Of a stretch of DNA of 64,000 nt, positions 62,095 to 64,000 are shown in pieces (within the stretch, counting starts at the first letter, position 1; each line of letters starts with the position of its first letter). The notes below the pieces were generated by a model. It did not search any database. It saw only the letters and a program-made list of their open reading frames with translations, and had not been told where the DNA came from. Made by a program: the position numbers and the translations under genes. Origin of the DNA: Halorubrum trapanicum (lineage in GTDB: Archaea; Halobacteriota; Halobacteria; Halobacteriales; Haloferacaceae); NCBI RefSeq assembly GCF_002355655.1, contig NZ_AP017569.1, positions 620,001 to 684,000 of the forward strand. Reading direction: 5' to 3'.

Positions 62095-63282
62095 CTACTC
62101 GTTCCGCGGGCTGCTCGGGTGGTAGTCGGTGTCGTACTCGCCCGGGTTCCCGTCCACGCGGTCGGGGTTGATCCGGCCGGCGAGCAGCATGAAGTCGAGG
62201 ACCGTACAGTAGAGCATCGCCTCGACGACGGGCACGGCCCGCGGCGGGAGGACCGGGTCGTGGCGGCCGACGACCTGGATCTCCTTCTCCTCGCCGGTCT
62301 CCCAGTCGGCCGAGCGCTGCTTCTTCGGGATCGACGTGGGCGCGTGCCACGTCGCCTCGCCGTAGATGGGCTCGCCCGTGGTGATCCCGCCCTGGAGCCC
62401 CCCGTGGTCGTTCCCCTCCGGGACCGGGTCGCCCTCGTCGCTCTCGACGTGGTCGAACGACTCGCCGTCGTCGAACGTCCAGTCCTCGTTGCGCTCGCTT
62501 CCCGTCACGTCGACGGCCTCCTTCCCGAGACCGAACTCGACGCCGGTCGTCGCCGGGATGGCGAACAATGCCTGGCCGAGCCGGCTCGGGAACCCGTCGA
62601 AGCGCGGCGCGCCGAGCCCGCGCGGGACGCCGCGACACTCGAAGTAGATGGAGCCCCCGATGGAGTCGCCCTTCTCTTGGTACTCCTCGATCAGCTCCTG
62701 CATCTCCGCGGCCGCCTCGGGGTCGGCGCAGCGCACGTCGTTCTCCTCGCTGTTCGCGAGGAGCTGCTCGAAGCTCACCGCGTCGGCTTCGACGTCGCCG
62801 ATGCGGTTGACGTGGGCTTTAATCTCCACGTCGTGATCGGAGGCGTCGAGGACCTGCTCGGCGACCGCGCCCGCCGCGACCCAGTTGACGGTCTCGCGCG
62901 CGGAGGAGCGCCCGCCGCCGCCCCAGTTGCGCGTGCCGAACTTCGCGGAGTAGGTGTAGTCGCCGTGCGAGGGGCGCGGCGCCGTGACGTACGGCTCGTA
63001 CTTCCCCGAGCGCGCGTCCTTGTTCTGGATCACCATGCCGATCGGCGTCCCGGTCGTGTAGCCGTCCTGAACGCCGGAGTTGACGACGACCTCGTCCGGC
63101 TCGCCCCGTGAGGTGGTGATCATCGACTGGCCCGGCTTGCGCCGGTCGAGCTGCGCCTGGATGGCCTCCTCGTCGAGCTCGACGCCCGCGGGCACGCCGG
63201 AGACGGTGACGCCCATCGCGTCGCCGTGGCTCTCGCCGTAGGTCGTCAGCTGGAAGAGTCGGCCGAACCGGTTCCCGTTCAT
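62095..63282 (-). CDS. aroC: Chorismate synthase
   Basis: 395 residues from ATG 63280-63282 (MNGNRFGRLF). It makes chorismate, the branch point to Trp, Phe and Tyr. Signatures are LTTYGESHGDAMGVTVSG, RRKPGQSMITTSRGEPDEV, SGVQDGYTTGTPIGMVIQNKD, RPSHGDYTYSAKFGTRNWGGGGRSSARETV and GGLQGGITTGEPI. The final SSPRNE is a plain end. It needs reduced FMN. A CATATATG TATA box at 63304-63311 (minus strand) lies 22-29 bases upstream of the ATG, so the transcript is probably leaderless. The upstream 57 codons of the open frame are excluded for that reason. Confidence 0.96.
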   Translation of the reverse strand: MNGNRFGRLFQLTTYGESHGDAMGVTVSGVPAGVELDEEAIQAQLDRRKPGQSMITTSRGEPDEVVVNSGVQDGYTTGTPIGMVIQNKDARSGKYEPYVTAPRPSHGDYTYSAKFGTRNWGGGGRSSARETVNWVAAGAVAEQVLDASDHDVEIKAHVNRIGDVEADAVSFEQLLANSEENDVRCADPEAAAEMQELIEEYQEKGDSIGGSIYFECRGVPRGLGAPRFDGFPSRLGQALFAIPATTGVEFGLGKEAVDVTGSERNEDWTFDDGESFDHVESDEGDPVPEGNDHGGLQGGITTGEPIYGEATWHAPTSIPKKQRSADWETGEEKEIQVVGRHDPVLPPRAVPVVEAMLYCTVLDFMLLAGRINPDRVDGNPGEYDTDYHPSSPRNE

Positions 63283-63301
63283 ACCCTCACGTGTGGCCGG
63301 G

Positions 63302-63313
63302 GGCATATATGGG
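63302..63313 (-). promoter_or_regulatory. aroC TATA box
   Basis: CCCATATATGCC on the minus strand, 20-31 bases upstream of the aroC ATG, in otherwise GC-rich sequence. Confidence 0.55.
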
Positions 63314-63436
63314 TTGCAATCCGCGCAACGGGGCGGTCGGGGACGGTCGGCGGTCGAGGCGGTGTCGGACGACCGCAGATCGGCGAGCCGCCGCGCGACC
63401 GATGGGAGTATGTAACGGGACCCCGTTGATGGGGGC

Positions 63437-63658
63437 GTGCGCGACCGTCTCACCTCTGACCTCGGCGTGTACGCCCTCTCGGGACTGTTCTCGCTGGTCG
63501 TCTTCGTCCTCGCCCTCGGGATCCTCTCGCGGACGCTCCCCGACGGGCTCGCGAGCCGACAGCTCGGGGGGCTGATCGTCGGCTACCTCTTGTTCGTCGG
63601 GGTGTACACGACCGCTTGGTTCATCTACACCGGGATCGACAGCCGCGAGGAGATCTGA
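63437..63658 (+). CDS. Small two-helix membrane protein
   Basis: 73 residues with a GTG start at 63437. Two hydrophobic helices (about residues 10-32, VYALSGLFSLVVFVLALGIL, and 43-65, LGGLIVGYLLFVGVYTTAWFIY). A TATA-like element around 63408-63416 (AGTATGTAA) suggests a short or absent leader. Function unknown. Confidence 0.65.
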   Translation: MRDRLTSDLGVYALSGLFSLVVFVLALGILSRTLPDGLASRQLGGLIVGYLLFVGVYTTAWFIYTGIDSREEI

Positions 63659-63712
63659 CTGGCGGGTCGCGGCCGCGAACGGGGGTGGATCCTGATAGAG
63701 TTACGAGCGCAT

Positions 63713-63734
63713 ACCCCCGTCTTTAGGCGGGGGT
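63713..63734 (+). mobile_element. Left-end hairpin of an IS200-type element
   Basis: ACCCCCG-TCTTTAGG-CGGGGGT, a 7-bp perfect stem, about 100 bp before the transposase ATG. Subterminal hairpins of this kind are what single-strand Y1 transposases recognise. The right end lies outside the window. Confidence 0.65.
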
Positions 63735-63837
63735 CGAGCGGACAATAGCGTACACCTCCACCGACGACGCTACGGCTGGATTTCCCATCGATTCACCACC
63801 AGTATTAAGATACCCTGATACATAGTGTACAACGCAA

Positions 63838-64000
63838 ATGAAGACCACACGGCACGCGACCTACAACCTCAACTACCACATAGTGTGGTTGCCGAAGTAC
63901 CGCAACTCGGTACTCAAAGGCGAGGTCGCTGACCGTGTGCGAACCATCCTCCACGAAATTGCCGACGACAAGGGCCTCGAAATTCTCGATCTCACCGTCC
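63838..64000 (+). CDS. tnpA: IS200-type Y1 transposase TnpA (3' end outside window)
   Basis: The frame opens at ATG 63838 with MKTTRHATYNLNYHIVWLPK and continues YRNSVLKGEV, then RTILHEIADDKGLEIL, the characteristic N-terminus of IS200/IS605 TnpA HUH transposases (YHIVWLPKYR is diagnostic). Only 54 codons are visible; the HUH motif and the catalytic Tyr lie beyond the window. A tnpB gene may follow. Confidence 0.92.
   Translation, partial: MKTTRHATYNLNYHIVWLPKYRNSVLKGEVADRVRTILHEIADDKGLEILDLTV

Overview
The window is chromosomal DNA of a haloarchaeon, most like Halorubrum. The proteins are strongly acidic, G+C is high in most of the window, there are AT-rich archaeal TATA boxes and many leaderless-looking starts, and several genes are haloarchaeal (archaeosine TgtA, Pus10, AglB, DUF5787-type). 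The species is inferred, not proven.

0-31 kb is ordinary core genome. It holds the 3' part of a multi-PAS histidine kinase, a MoaB/MogA protein with a 17-histidine N-terminal tail, a compact trpDFEG operon with two TGTACA boxes at its promoter, a UspA protein, Pus10, endonuclease III, a DoxX-like membrane protein, a Nif3-like protein, TgtA, an S10-like paralogue, a Nudix hydrolase and a DUF5787-type protein with nuclease-like features. A divergent L-/D-lactate locus follows (dld-type FAD/Fe-S protein; lutC and a lutB-lutA fusion). Then come small haloarchaeal proteins, a redoxin, a VapBC-type toxin-antitoxin pair, a DUF368 (PopT-family) membrane protein and aglB, the archaeal oligosaccharyltransferase.

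30.4-55.2 kb is a surface-glycan island next to aglB. It is mosaic: several glycosyltransferases (two GT2, one GT8-like, one GT61, one GT-B), three alkaline-phosphatase/sulfatase-fold paralogues, a polysaccharide pyruvyl transferase, a nitroreductase-family protein, an ABC flippase, an AT-rich FkbM methyltransferase, and aglF, aglM and an NAD-dependent epimerase. The most striking part is 40.8-43.8 kb, an overlapping operon encoding KdsD, KdsA and a KdsC-KdsB fusion. That is the complete set of steps from ribulose-5-P to CMP-Kdo, normally a Gram-negative or plant pathway. It is joined to an ABC exporter, and a candidate acid-sugar transferase lies nearby. The island carries decayed IS6 and IS110 transposases, a deleted nucleotidyltransferase pseudogene and a 124-bp duplicated leader plus N-terminal module.

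55.2-64 kb returns to core genes: a pRiA4b ORF-3-like protein, a PAPS-reductase/CysD-like protein, an alkaline-phosphatase-superfamily protein, a ZIP metal transporter, a truncated MazF-like toxin beside a winged-helix gene, chorismate synthase (aroC), and the left end of an IS200-type element with a partial tnpA cut by the window edge. A repeated TATA-plus-GC-rich intergenic element occurs at 11.2-11.4 kb and again, inverted, at 55.3-55.7 kb. I recognised no rRNA, tRNA or CRISPR array.
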